This document shows positions 9,890-17,800 of a stretch of DNA of 64,000 nt, one piece after another. A model generated the notes under the pieces. The model was not told the DNA's origin. It ran no database searches and was given only the letters and a program-made list of their open reading frames with translations. A program made the translations under genes and the position numbers. Within the stretch, counting starts at the first letter, position 1, and each line of letters opens with the position of its first letter. The stretch is from Pedobacter sp. JY14-1 (GTDB lineage Bacteria; Bacteroidota; Bacteroidia; Sphingobacteriales; Sphingobacteriaceae). The DNA lies in the NCBI RefSeq assembly GCF_029269825.1, contig NZ_JARJHU010000003.1, positions 62,001 through 126,000 on the forward strand. The letters are read 5' to 3'.

Positions 9890-10942
9890 ATGAGCAAAGA
9901 GCTGATAAACAGATGGAAGTTAGATGAGGGGAAAGAACTTTTGGATAGAGTACAGAACGCCTTAAAACATAACATTCCACTCGACGAAATTAAGGGATTA
10001 GGAAAACACAATGGAAGATGGGATTTAAGAGGATCAGTCTTGTCGACCGTCGAAAATGAACGTACCATTGGAAATAAAGAACATCAGTTGGTTCAAAAAT
10101 TTGGAACGCTTAAGCTTAAACGTGCCAAACTTAATGATGTTGATTTTTCCTATGCAAACATTAGTTATAGCGTGTTCCAATTATGCATCTTTAGTAACTG
10201 CGTTTTTCAAGGTACAAAAGCAAAGGAACTCAGAATTTATGCCTCGGATTTTAATAATTGCTTTTTTGAAAAGGTAGATTTATCCTATTCTTTTATGAAT
10301 ATTAATATAGGAAAGAATGCGGGGTCATTTGCTGGTTGTGAATTTATAAATTGTAATTTAAGAGAGTGTATATATTCATTTCCTGTGGTTGATGCTTGTT
10401 TATTTAAGAATTGTAATCTTTACGCTACTAATTTTGATGGTAGTCGTATGAAAAATGTAACATTCTTAGGTGAAGTTAATTCTTGTTGGTTTAAAGGTTA
10501 TTCTGAATCAGCTATTCCATCACTATTTTATTTTTTTAATAAAGTAGACCCGAAAGGATATCCAAACAAAATGATTAATGTTGACTTTAGTGATTCTGAA
10601 TTAATCGGAGTCAGCTTTGTAAATGGAATTGATTTAAGGTACTGTAAGTTTCCGATAGATGAACGATATCTTTTAGTCAAGAATCTCTCACAAGTGTATG
10701 ATAAAGTTATTGAAATAATCGAACAGGAATGGGAGGTTTCAGATAAAAAGAAGGCCTTAAAGCTTATTGATTTATTGTATTTTAATGATGAAAGAAAGTG
10801 CCAAAATGCAGATCTTATCGATAAATCTATAATGGTAGATGACGACGGTAGCCTGGAATTTGGAAATAAATTATTCAACCTTATAAAAGAAGTTAGCAAG
10901 TTGGTTGAAGGCTATGAATCGCAAGTATGTGAATATAGGTGA
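9890..10942 (+). CDS. Pentapeptide-repeat-like protein, candidate immunity protein
   Basis: It starts at ATG 9890, 8 bp after the RHS stop (an in-frame TTG at 9884 is an alternative). The N-terminal 60 residues are helical (ELINRWKLDEGKELLDRVQ). Residues about 75-240 form a right-handed beta-helix of imperfect pentapeptide repeats (LKRAKLNDVDFSYANISYS, CIFSNCVFQ, CEFINCNLREC). The last 100 residues are helical. Base composition is clearly more AT-rich than the RHS core, as is usual for toxin-tip and immunity cassettes. Its position right behind the toxin tip makes it the natural immunity candidate; this is inference. A truncated paralogue follows directly. Confidence 0.75.
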   Translation: MSKELINRWKLDEGKELLDRVQNALKHNIPLDEIKGLGKHNGRWDLRGSVLSTVENERTIGNKEHQLVQKFGTLKLKRAKLNDVDFSYANISYSVFQLCIFSNCVFQGTKAKELRIYASDFNNCFFEKVDLSYSFMNINIGKNAGSFAGCEFINCNLRECIYSFPVVDACLFKNCNLYATNFDGSRMKNVTFLGEVNSCWFKGYSESAIPSLFYFFNKVDPKGYPNKMINVDFSDSELIGVSFVNGIDLRYCKFPIDERYLLVKNLSQVYDKVIEIIEQEWEVSDKKKALKLIDLLYFNDERKCQNADLIDKSIMVDDDGSLEFGNKLFNLIKEVSKLVEGYESQVCEYR

Positions 10943-11424
10943 AGAAAGAACTGGTTAATAGGTGGAAATCGAGTGAAGGTATTTCCTTATTAAATAGAAT
11001 CCTTGAGGCTTTAAAACGTAATGTATCGCTTGATGGAGTTGAGGGATTGACGAAATATAGTGGGAGATGGGATTTAAGAGGAGCAGTTCTATCTACAGTT
11101 GAAAGTGAACGTACCATTGGAAACAAAGAACATCAGCTAACTCAAAAGTTTGGCACCCTTAAGCTCAAGGGTGCCAAACTCATTGATGTTGATTTTTCCT
11201 ATTCAGATATTAGCTATGGTATATTTCATGAATGCGTTTTTAGCAACTGCATATTTCAATTTACAAAAGCCAAAGAACTTTCAGTTTATGCCTCAGATTT
11301 TTACGAATGTTTTTTTGAGAAAGCGGATTTATCATATTCCTTTTTAAATATGAATATTGGGGCTAATGCAGGTTCTTATAAGCATTGTACCTTTGACGTC
11401 CTCGCTTTAAGCCGAGCAGTCTAA
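10939..11424 (+). pseudogene. Second pentapeptide-repeat gene, truncated by IS3-family insertion
   Basis: It begins at GTG 10939, overlapping the stop of its paralogue (GTGA). For about 150 codons it aligns with the upstream gene at high identity: the shared blocks include GRWDLRG, ERTIGNKEHQL and FTKAKELSVYASDF. Homology ends at codon TTT 11392-11394, exactly where the IS end begins. The frame then reads 10 IS-derived codons to TAA at 11422-11424. The beta-helix is cut after its first turns and the C-terminal half is absent, so the product is probably inactive. The pair is a tandem duplication, a common way to extend immunity range in such loci. Confidence 0.8.
11149..11178. repeat. Perfect 12-bp inverted repeat inside the second pentapeptide gene
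   Basis: Arms 11149-11160 and 11167-11178 are exact reverse complements (TTTGGCACCCTT and AAGGGTGCCAAA) around a 6-base loop. The same place in the upstream paralogue (about 10100-10129) has mismatches, so the perfect hairpin is particular to this copy. It has no T run and lies within codons, so it is not a standard terminator. Confidence 0.7.
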
Positions 11425-12267
11425 AATGGAGTTTCGGGACGTGTTTTCATGCAAGGTAATAAATTCCAGGGGAGATAAGTCCTCCAAAGAGCTATGAGGG
11501 CGGAAGTGATTATACTCCCATCTCCAGTCGTCGATTTTCTCACAAGCATCCTCCATGCTCAAGAACCAATTGACTGAAAGGCATTCGTCCCTAAGCTTAC
11601 CGTTAAAGGATTCAATATAAGGATTATCTGTCGGTTTCCCAGGTCTTGAAAAGTCTAAGGTCACTTTATTCTCATACGCCCAGCGGTCCACTTCTTTGGA
11701 TATAAATTCACTGCCGTTATCACATTGAATTCTTTCCGGAACAGCGCCTTCACATAACACAATATTACTCAACTCCTGTTGAACATCGGCTCCTTTAAGC
11801 GACTTGCCTACTAATAAGCTGAGACACTTTTTACTGTAATTATCCACTACAGCAAGGATCCTGAAACGAGACCCGTTGAACAAGGCATCCTGCACGAAAT
11901 CCATGCTCCAAACCCGATTGATCGCTGGAGTATCCAACCGCTGAAGACGGTGGGCCGCGCTACGGCTTCTGCGAGGACGTTTACTTCGAAGATTCAGCCC
12001 TTCTTCCTTGTACACGTGGTACACGCGTTTGTGATTGTCCGTAAAGCCTTCCCGTCTAAGCAGGACAAAGATTCGCCAGAAACCATATCGAACTCTGCTA
12101 AGGGCTATGTCCCGTATACGCAGGCGCAAATGCGCATCCTCGCGGGGTTGATGCCGATAGTAATACATGGAACTGGACAAACATACCATCCGGCAGGCAC
12201 GTCGGCCAGATATACGATATTGGTCCTGAAGCCATATGGCAGCCTGCTTGCGGAACACCGGCTTCAA
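11407..12267 (-). CDS. IS3-family transposase OrfB (DDE integrase domain)
   Basis: A 286-residue protein with the N-terminal HTH_21-type segment (YGFWRIFVLLRREGF, NHKRVYHVYKEEGL, KRPRR) and an rve integrase core. The catalytic triad is visible: D123 in SMDFVQD, D183 in QCDNGSEF and E219 in NPYIESFNGKLRDE, with the DD(35)E spacing of IS3 elements. The first possible initiator in frame is TTG at 12267; upstream the frame is open through a run of nine A (12271-12279 on the minus strand). It normally acts as a fusion with OrfA or by coupled translation. Confidence 0.9.
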   Translation of the reverse strand: MKPVFRKQAAIWLQDQYRISGRRACRMVCLSSSMYYYRHQPREDAHLRLRIRDIALSRVRYGFWRIFVLLRREGFTDNHKRVYHVYKEEGLNLRSKRPRRSRSAAHRLQRLDTPAINRVWSMDFVQDALFNGSRFRILAVVDNYSKKCLSLLVGKSLKGADVQQELSNIVLCEGAVPERIQCDNGSEFISKEVDRWAYENKVTLDFSRPGKPTDNPYIESFNGKLRDECLSVNWFLSMEDACEKIDDWRWEYNHFRPHSSLEDLSPLEFITLHENTSRNSILDCSA

Positions 12268-12280
12268 AGCTTTTTTTTTA

Positions 12281-12529
12281 TCACTTCTGTAGCATCTGCT
12301 TGTCCAGGCTCAGGTCGGCGACCAGCTTTTTCAATTGATGATTCTCTTCTTCTAACTGTCGCAATCTGCGCAATTCACTCACCCCTAAGCCACCGTACTT
12401 CTTCTTCCAGTTGAAAAACGTAGCCTGAGAAATACCCATCTTCCGGCAGATCTCTTCTACCCGAGTCCCCGTTTCCGACTGCTTCAGTGCGAAAGCGATC
12501 TGAGCCTCTGTAAATTTTGATTTTTTCAT
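12281..12529 (-). CDS. IS3-family transposase OrfA (HTH_8 protein)
   Basis: An 82-residue protein with an HTH domain (KFTEAQIAFALKQSETG, EICRKMGISQATFFNWKKKYGG) and a C-terminal leucine-zipper-like helix (LRRLRQLEEENHQLKKLVAD). It binds the IS ends and multimerises with OrfB. It stops at TGA 12281-12283, 13 bp before OrfB's first initiator, and OrfB lies in the +1 frame relative to it. The nine-A run lies after the OrfA stop, so a standard -1 slip within OrfA cannot reach OrfB. The copy may depend on reinitiation or may have suffered an indel. Confidence 0.88.
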   Translation of the reverse strand: MKKSKFTEAQIAFALKQSETGTRVEEICRKMGISQATFFNWKKKYGGLGVSELRRLRQLEEENHQLKKLVADLSLDKQMLQK

Positions 12530-12607
12530 CGCAATTATTTATTTAAGTTATTCATAATTGCCCGTTTTCTCTAATTTATGCCGCTGCTGTTTTTTGGGGG
12601 GAGGTCA

Positions 12608-12903
12608 AAGGAGCATCCGGAATAAAGAGTGCGTTATTTAACTATAGGGTAGCCGACGCCGATTTGCAATTAGCTAAGGTTGGATTAAATGTATTTGGAG
12701 CAGGTCTAAAAGGTCAAAACGATCCTTTAACTACTACTAAAATAACTTCAAATCCTGGTGAAATGAGATGGGCCTTAGGTATTGGACTATTGTTTGGCGC
12801 CATATCATCTTATAAAATCCCAATCTCTAGAATGGAAAGTGAATATAATAAATTTATGAACTCTATGACTTCAGCTTGGATGTCTGGAGTAACACTTCAT
12901 TAA
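12608..12903 (+). pseudogene. 3' remnant of a toxin-tip-like gene cut by the IS
   Basis: Immediately right of the IS an open frame runs without a proper start from about 12610 to TAA 12901-12903. It encodes about 97 residues: GASGIKSALFNYRVADAD, a glycine-rich amphipathic stretch (VGLNVFGAGLKGQND), a hydrophobic segment (WALGIGLLFGAISSYKIP) and a polar end. It does not match the pentapeptide gene on the left side of the IS. Its position, AT-rich composition and glycine/hydrophobic pattern resemble the C-terminal end of an RHS effector tip. That identity is inference; no catalytic motif is visible. Confidence 0.5.
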
Positions 12904-12995
12904 GTCCCCACCATGATTATCCAAAAAAGTGGTTGACAAATAAGGTTTTTAGTCTTGTGAATAGTCAATTGAAATTATTGCGCCAATTTCATACT

Positions 12996-13033
12996 AGCAT
13001 CATCGGTGTAGTCCCATCAACACCGGTGATGCT
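12996..13033. terminator. Stem-loop, 14-bp arms with one G-T pair
   Basis: Arms AGCATCATCGGTGT (12996-13009) and ACACCGGTGATGCT (13020-13033) enclose a 10-base loop. It follows the toxin-like remnant by 92 bp. There is no T run after the stem, so it may be an mRNA end-protecting hairpin instead of an intrinsic terminator. Confidence 0.5.
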
Positions 13034-13118
13034 TAGATAATGAAAAAAATATTATAGTTTAATAGTTTAAAAGCAATTGTATTAGCAATCACCACTTCTT
13101 AAATTCACCACAAAAAAG

Positions 13119-13541
13119 ATGAAACTGAGCATCGATTTTAAGTATATAGGGCTTTTATGGATATTTACTTCTATAGTAGGCCCATTTTTTGGTACGTTTA
13201 TTCTTTTTTTTTACGAGTTATATACCGGGACATATAGTGATAGCTATGGCAATCCTTTTTATAACTACTTATTTTTTACGATGATTGGTTTTATTGAATC
13301 TATAATTCCAATGATCCTCTATTTATTAGTGAGTAAATTTATAAACAAGCTAACCAATAAAAAAATTCAACTTAACTTACTTTATTTTTCTGGGGTGATA
13401 ATTACAATTTTGTCTATCATCTCGTTCTATCCTGGCCTCAATGAAGGTTATTATTTTAGTTTGGCTCTATTTGGAGCGTCTTATGTTGTTGCATTAATTA
13501 TTGCTTTTAGAATTTTTCGCCCCTTTTTAAGTGAAAACTAA
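13119..13541 (+). CDS. Small integral membrane protein, 140 aa, possible orphan immunity protein
   Basis: The product has four clear hydrophobic helices at about residues 10-32, 48-70, 80-101 and 108-130, separated by short polar loops, and no signal peptide or recognised domain. The gene is very AT-rich compared with the surrounding housekeeping genes. It follows the probable toxin-tip remnant by 215 bp on the same strand. Small polytopic proteins in this position often protect against membrane-acting effectors, which is the basis for the immunity suggestion. I do not recognise the family, so treat the function as unknown. Confidence 0.55.
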   Translation: MKLSIDFKYIGLLWIFTSIVGPFFGTFILFFYELYTGTYSDSYGNPFYNYLFFTMIGFIESIIPMILYLLVSKFINKLTNKKIQLNLLYFSGVIITILSIISFYPGLNEGYYFSLALFGASYVVALIIAFRIFRPFLSEN

Positions 13542-13629
13542 TTCAATATTGGAAGGTTTTTCTTGTGTAATAGAGGTGGGCAACTTTGATTTATATTTGA
13601 ACATCATCATACAAAAAAAATTAAAAAAT

Positions 13630-13663
13630 AATTCGGCCTTTATCAACAGATAAAGGCCGAATT
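13630..13663. terminator. Strong hairpin terminator, perfect 15-bp stem
   Basis: Arms 13630-13644 (AATTCGGCCTTTATC) and 13649-13663 are exact reverse complements around a 4-base loop. An A-rich tract precedes it and TTTGCTTCATTTT follows, so it could act in both directions. It closes the RHS island transcript. Confidence 0.85.
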
Positions 13664-13779
13664 TGCTTCATTTTAACCCGGTGGTACGGGACCCCCGGGA
13701 CTTCCATTAATCTTAGTTATTATATTCTTTTGTGCAGTTAATCGGAGGATGCTCACGGGAGTGCTGCGACTTACCTTTC

Positions 13780-13823
13780 CGACGACTTTCAAACGACTTT
13801 GCAACGACTCTGGGACGACTTTA
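13780..13823. repeat. Four tandem 11-bp repeats, consensus NNACGACTTTN
   Basis: Units CGACGACTTTC, AAACGACTTTG, CAACGACTCTG and GGACGACTTTA follow each other without gaps. The core ACGACTYT is fixed and the three junction bases vary. A fifth, degenerate unit (with TACCTTTC) and one more CGACTT lie just upstream. The 11-bp period is close to one helical turn, so the cores face the same side of the DNA. The array ends 104 bp before the DUF6266 start codon. Confidence 0.8.
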
Positions 13824-13927
13824 AATGGATCGGGGTCATTTGCAAATCGGTTGGCAAGCATCTGACAGAAGTCTGCAGGACATTTTCCTGGTGAACTCTT
13901 ATTGTAAACATTAAAAGGAAAAAACAA

Positions 13928-14575
13928 ATGGCAAAGATTAAAAGTGGAATTTTGGGCGGCGTGTCTGGAACGCTAGGCCCGATAACCGGAGGAATCTGGA
14001 AAGGAATCCCTTACCTGCGTGCAAAAAGCAACAAGAAGAAAAAAATGAAACCTGCTACACTGGCGCAGATCGAGAGCCGGCAGAAGCTACGTTTTATGAA
14101 TAATTTCCTGGTGCCTTTCCACCCATATCTGACTATCGGGTTTATGCATGATGCAGAGCAACGCACGGAAATCAGCGCTGCTTTTTCAAAGAATTATCAT
14201 ATAGCAGTCGGTGGAGCTTACCCGGATTATATTGTGAACTATGACAAGTTTCAGATCAGTATCGGAGATTTGCCAATGATTACAGATGTCACGATTTCAA
14301 GGGCTGCACCGGATTTGTTGGAATTTACGTGGAATGATAACAATTCGAGCCCAAAGGCAAGGTGTAATGATCAATTGATGCTGGTTTTGTACAGTGAGGA
14401 ATTGCATAAAGCTTTTGGAATTACAGGCGGCGTTGACAGGGTAGCGAAATCTTACGTATATAAGTTACCGCCGGAGGCAGTCGGTAAACAATTGCATGTC
14501 TATTTGAGTGTCACCTCATCTGACCGCAAGTGTATTGCTAACAGTGCTTATTTCGGGGTCCTGTTAACAATATAA
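13928..14575 (+). CDS. DUF6266 family protein, 215 aa
   Basis: The N-terminus carries the family hallmark: MAKIKSGILGGVSGTLGPITGG, then WKGIPYLRAK and a lysine-rich linker (NKKKKMKP). The remainder is a beta-rich segment with QSRQKLRF-like helix entry and two probable Ig/fibronectin-like halves, including DLLEFTWNDN near residue 135 and KQLHVYLSVTS near 193. There is no signal peptide. The family is abundant and multi-copy in Sphingobacteria and has no known function. A strong hairpin precedes it and another follows, so it is probably transcribed alone. Confidence 0.8.
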   Translation: MAKIKSGILGGVSGTLGPITGGIWKGIPYLRAKSNKKKKMKPATLAQIESRQKLRFMNNFLVPFHPYLTIGFMHDAEQRTEISAAFSKNYHIAVGGAYPDYIVNYDKFQISIGDLPMITDVTISRAAPDLLEFTWNDNNSSPKARCNDQLMLVLYSEELHKAFGITGGVDRVAKSYVYKLPPEAVGKQLHVYLSVTSSDRKCIANSAYFGVLLTI

Positions 14576-14892
14576 ATTCGTAATTGTTTTGCTTGGTGTG
14601 ATATTTTTTTGATGGTGTACTATTTACACTATTAAAGTATTGATTCTTTAATGTGTTAAAAAACGTTAATTCAAGGCTGTAATCAATGTTTTTTTATGTA
14701 TTCAGAACAAAATTCTGACTTATTTGACTAGTCAGAATTTTGTTGTGTAAAATGTGTCTAAATAGAACGGGTTTGTGTCCTACTTCTGTCATTTAATTGT
14801 CAATAAAATTGGTGATTTGCGCATATAATTATGCTTGCATACCAAAATCGGTATATTTAGCCCAATTATTAACTAACCTAATTTTACATTTT
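14576..14892. other. Intergenic region with terminator and leader of SusC 1
   Basis: This AT-rich 317-bp stretch contains the terminator at 14706-14744. Near the SusC start there is a weak -7-like box, TATATTTA at 14853-14860, lacking a well spaced -33 TTG. No small gene is visible. Confidence 0.5.
14706..14744. terminator. Hairpin terminator after DUF6266 gene
   Basis: Arms 14706-14720 and 14730-14744 are perfect 15-bp complements around the loop TATTTGACT. The A-rich side of the left arm and T-rich side of the right arm allow termination in the + direction. Confidence 0.8.
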
Positions 14893-17800
14893 ATGAAAAA
14901 ACTTCTACAAAGTTTGTTCATATTGATGCTAATCGCAGGAACAGCGATTGCTCAAGATCGAACAATTACTGGTACGGTTACAGGAAAGGATGATGGGCTT
15001 CCATTGCCTGGTGTTAGCGTAGTAGTGCAAGGAACAAAAAATGGAACACAGACAGGAGCTGACGGTAAGTATGTTATTTCCGCGCCATCTGGATCTGTAA
15101 ATCTGGTATTTTCTTATTTAGGATACGTGACTCAAACGCTTCCGGCTTCAGGTAATGTGCTTGATGTTATCCTTACTACAGATTCCAAGTCGCTGTCGGA
15201 AGTCGTTGTGACAGCTTTGGGTATTACAAGAGAACGGAAGACTCTGGGTTATTCTGCTCAAACAGTTAAAGCGGAAGACATTGTGAACTCCAGAGAGGTC
15301 AACATTGTCAATGCTTTGGCGGGTAAGGTTGCGGGTGCACAGATTAACAACTCCGGTGGTCAGGCAGGTTCTTCTTCCAGGATTATTCTGAGGGGAACGA
15401 CTTCCTTGACCGGTGAAAACCAGCCATTGTTTGTTATTGATGGTATCCCCATGGATAATTCTGTAAACAGGGGAATCAGTGCGCTTGACGAAGATGTGCT
15501 ATTTAATGGTACAACAAGTAACAGAAGTATTGATATTGATCCAAACACCATTGCTTCGGTAAGCGTTCTTAAAGGTGCGGCTGCATCCGCACTTTATGGC
15601 TCAAGAGGATCAAATGGGGTGATTTTGATTACTACCAAAAAAGGCCAACGGGATGCAAACAGAAAAATTCCAAGAATTTCGTTCTCATCAAACCTAGCTC
15701 TTGATAATGCTTGGACAAAAGGATATCAAACCTCTTACCTGCAAGGTACGCTCGGAAAATACAAGAACGGATTACCAGCAACCGCTGGCGGCTATACAGA
15801 GAATGGTGGTGTGACACAGACTTCTGCCAGCTGGGGACCTCACAAAGATAGCGTTAGCCAAGCTGTAATCAACGCAATTGGAATGCCGCAGATCATCGAT
15901 CCAAGAGAGCAGTTCTATCGGACAGGAAAGGTTTGGACAAATTCCGTTAACTTGAGTGGTGGTGGTGAAAATTCGGCCTATTCATTAACTTATTCCAATC
16001 TTGACCAGCAGGGTGTAGTTCCTACAAACACGTTCAAAAGGAATAGCTTAACTGGTAATTTTACAGGTCAACTTTCTAAAGACTTTGTATCTACCACCTC
16101 TGTTAATTATACAAATTCAAGGAATAACAGACTTCCAGAGGGTAATACTAAACGATCTTACCTCTATTCATTAAACTTTGCCCCAATCAGTTTCAATAGT
16201 AAAGAGCAGTATAAGCTTGCCGGAAACAGGTCGTGGACAAATGAAGCAGGTTTTAATAACCCTTATTGGTTGTTGGACAATGTTGCCATGCCTAGTAACG
16301 TTGACAGGTTCATCATTTCAAATGAATCGACGTTTACCATCACTGATTGGATGAAATTAACTAACAGAGTAGGTCTGGATACATATACTGAAAATCAGCA
16401 AGAACATGTGAATATTGGTACAATCAGTGTTCCAAAAGGAAGGATGTTTGATGCACTAATGAACCGCAGGCAGATCAATAATGACCTCTTATTGAATCTT
16501 GATAGAAAGATCAATGAGGACATGCGTATTTCCGGTTTTGTCGGCTTCAACGTGAATCAACGAACCTACGCAAGAAGGACTGTAAGAGGTCTGGACCTGA
16601 GTGTTCCGGGATTCTATGATATCACCAGTGCCGAAACGACTCAGGCGTTACAAGCCGATGAGAAGCGGAGGAGCCTTGGTCTTTACGCTTCAGCTACTTT
16701 TGATTACAAAAACTACCTGTTCATAACCGCTACTGCGCGGAATGACTGGTCGTCAACACTTCCTGTTGATAAGAATTCATATTTCTATCCTTCTATTTCG
16801 GGAAGTTTTGTGTTTAGCGAACTGCTACCAAAAGGCGATATCTTCTCCTTCGGAAAGTTGAGACTTGCTGTAGCTCAAGCTGGAAATGACGCGCCACCAT
16901 ACTACACTTATCAGACTTTCGCCCTGGCAAATCCTAGCGACGGTACCCGTGGAAACATCGCATTCCCTTTTAATGGAGTAAATGGCTTTCTGAATAACAA
17001 CTTGCTTGCGAGCAATGTGATCGCACCTGAAAAAGTTACTGAAAAGGAACTAGGTTTAGAACTTAGGTTTTTCAAGGATCGTTTGACGCTTGATGGATCG
17101 TTCTACGACAAGATCAGCCGTCAGCAAATTATTAATCAGGAAATTGCTGCTTCATCTGGCTATGTAAGCCGCGTAATCAATGCAGGTGAAATCTCAAACC
17201 GTGGTTTTGAATTGATTGCGACAGGTACTCCAATTCAGACTAAGGACTTTAGCTGGGATATTACTGTAAATTTTGCAAAAAACAGATATAAATTGAAGTC
17301 GTTGGCAGAAGGTGTAGATAACATATTCCTGGCAGGTTTCGAAAACCCGCAAATCAGGGCTGACAAAGACTATGGTTACGGCGTGATCTGGGGTACAAGG
17401 TTTGCCAGAAATGACGCCGGCCAGTTGTTAATCGATGACGATGGATTGCCACTGATTGCAGACGACTTAGGCCCAATTGGTAACGTAACACCTGACTGGA
17501 CTGGAGGTTTAAGAAGTACTTTCACTTATAAAGGACTTTCCCTTTCAGGACTATTGGATATACGCCATGGTGGTGACATTCTGAACTTTGACTTATACTA
17601 CTCTACTTTTTATGGTACAGCCAAGGTGACTGAAAAGAGAAATACCTATACCACGTGGCAGGGAGTTCGCCAGTCTGACGGGCAGCCTAATACAACTCCT
17701 GTATTGCAGGATCAGGCCTATTTCCAGAACTGGTATACTACATCTTATGAAACATTAGTAGAAGATGGTGGATTTGCAAAACTTAGGGAAGTTACCTTGA

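Larger units (their letters stand above)
11394..12607 (-). mobile_element. IS3-family insertion sequence, about 1.2 kb
   Basis: The element holds orfA and orfB on the minus strand. Its ends are imperfect inverted repeats beginning TGACGTCCTCGC (left, 11394) and TGACCTCCCCCC (right end read inward from 12607). The match continues outward for four more bases (CCTT/AAGG), so the true tips may be 11390 and 12611. No direct target duplication is visible with either choice, and the flanks belong to two different genes, which suggests a deletion or recombination next to the IS after insertion. The length and gene order fit the IS3 family. Confidence 0.85.
13542..13927. other. Intergenic region before DUF6266 gene
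   Basis: This 386-bp stretch holds the hairpin terminator at 13630-13663 and the 11-bp tandem repeat at 13780-13823. A minus-strand frame (13673-13927) is open, but its reading runs through the tandem repeat and ends directly at the start of the DUF6266 gene on the other strand; I do not call it a gene. No promoter box of the TAnnTTTG type is evident before 13928. Confidence 0.6.

Noticed and set aside
11950..12414. Plus-strand frame of 154 codons inside the IS
   Set aside because: It is antisense to the junction of orfA and orfB, both of which have clear family motifs.
13780..13823. CRISPR-like array
   Set aside because: Units are 11 bp without spacers and there are no cas genes; it is a simple tandem repeat.
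13673..13927. Minus-strand frame of 84 codons before the DUF6266 gene
   Set aside because: Its middle is a direct reading of the 11-bp tandem repeat and its start abuts the DUF6266 start codon; no recognisable protein features. Kept only as an alternative in the repeat finding.
14797..14892. N-terminal extension of SusC 1
   Set aside because: The extra 32 residues precede a complete signal peptide at ATG 14893 and have no homologous feature.
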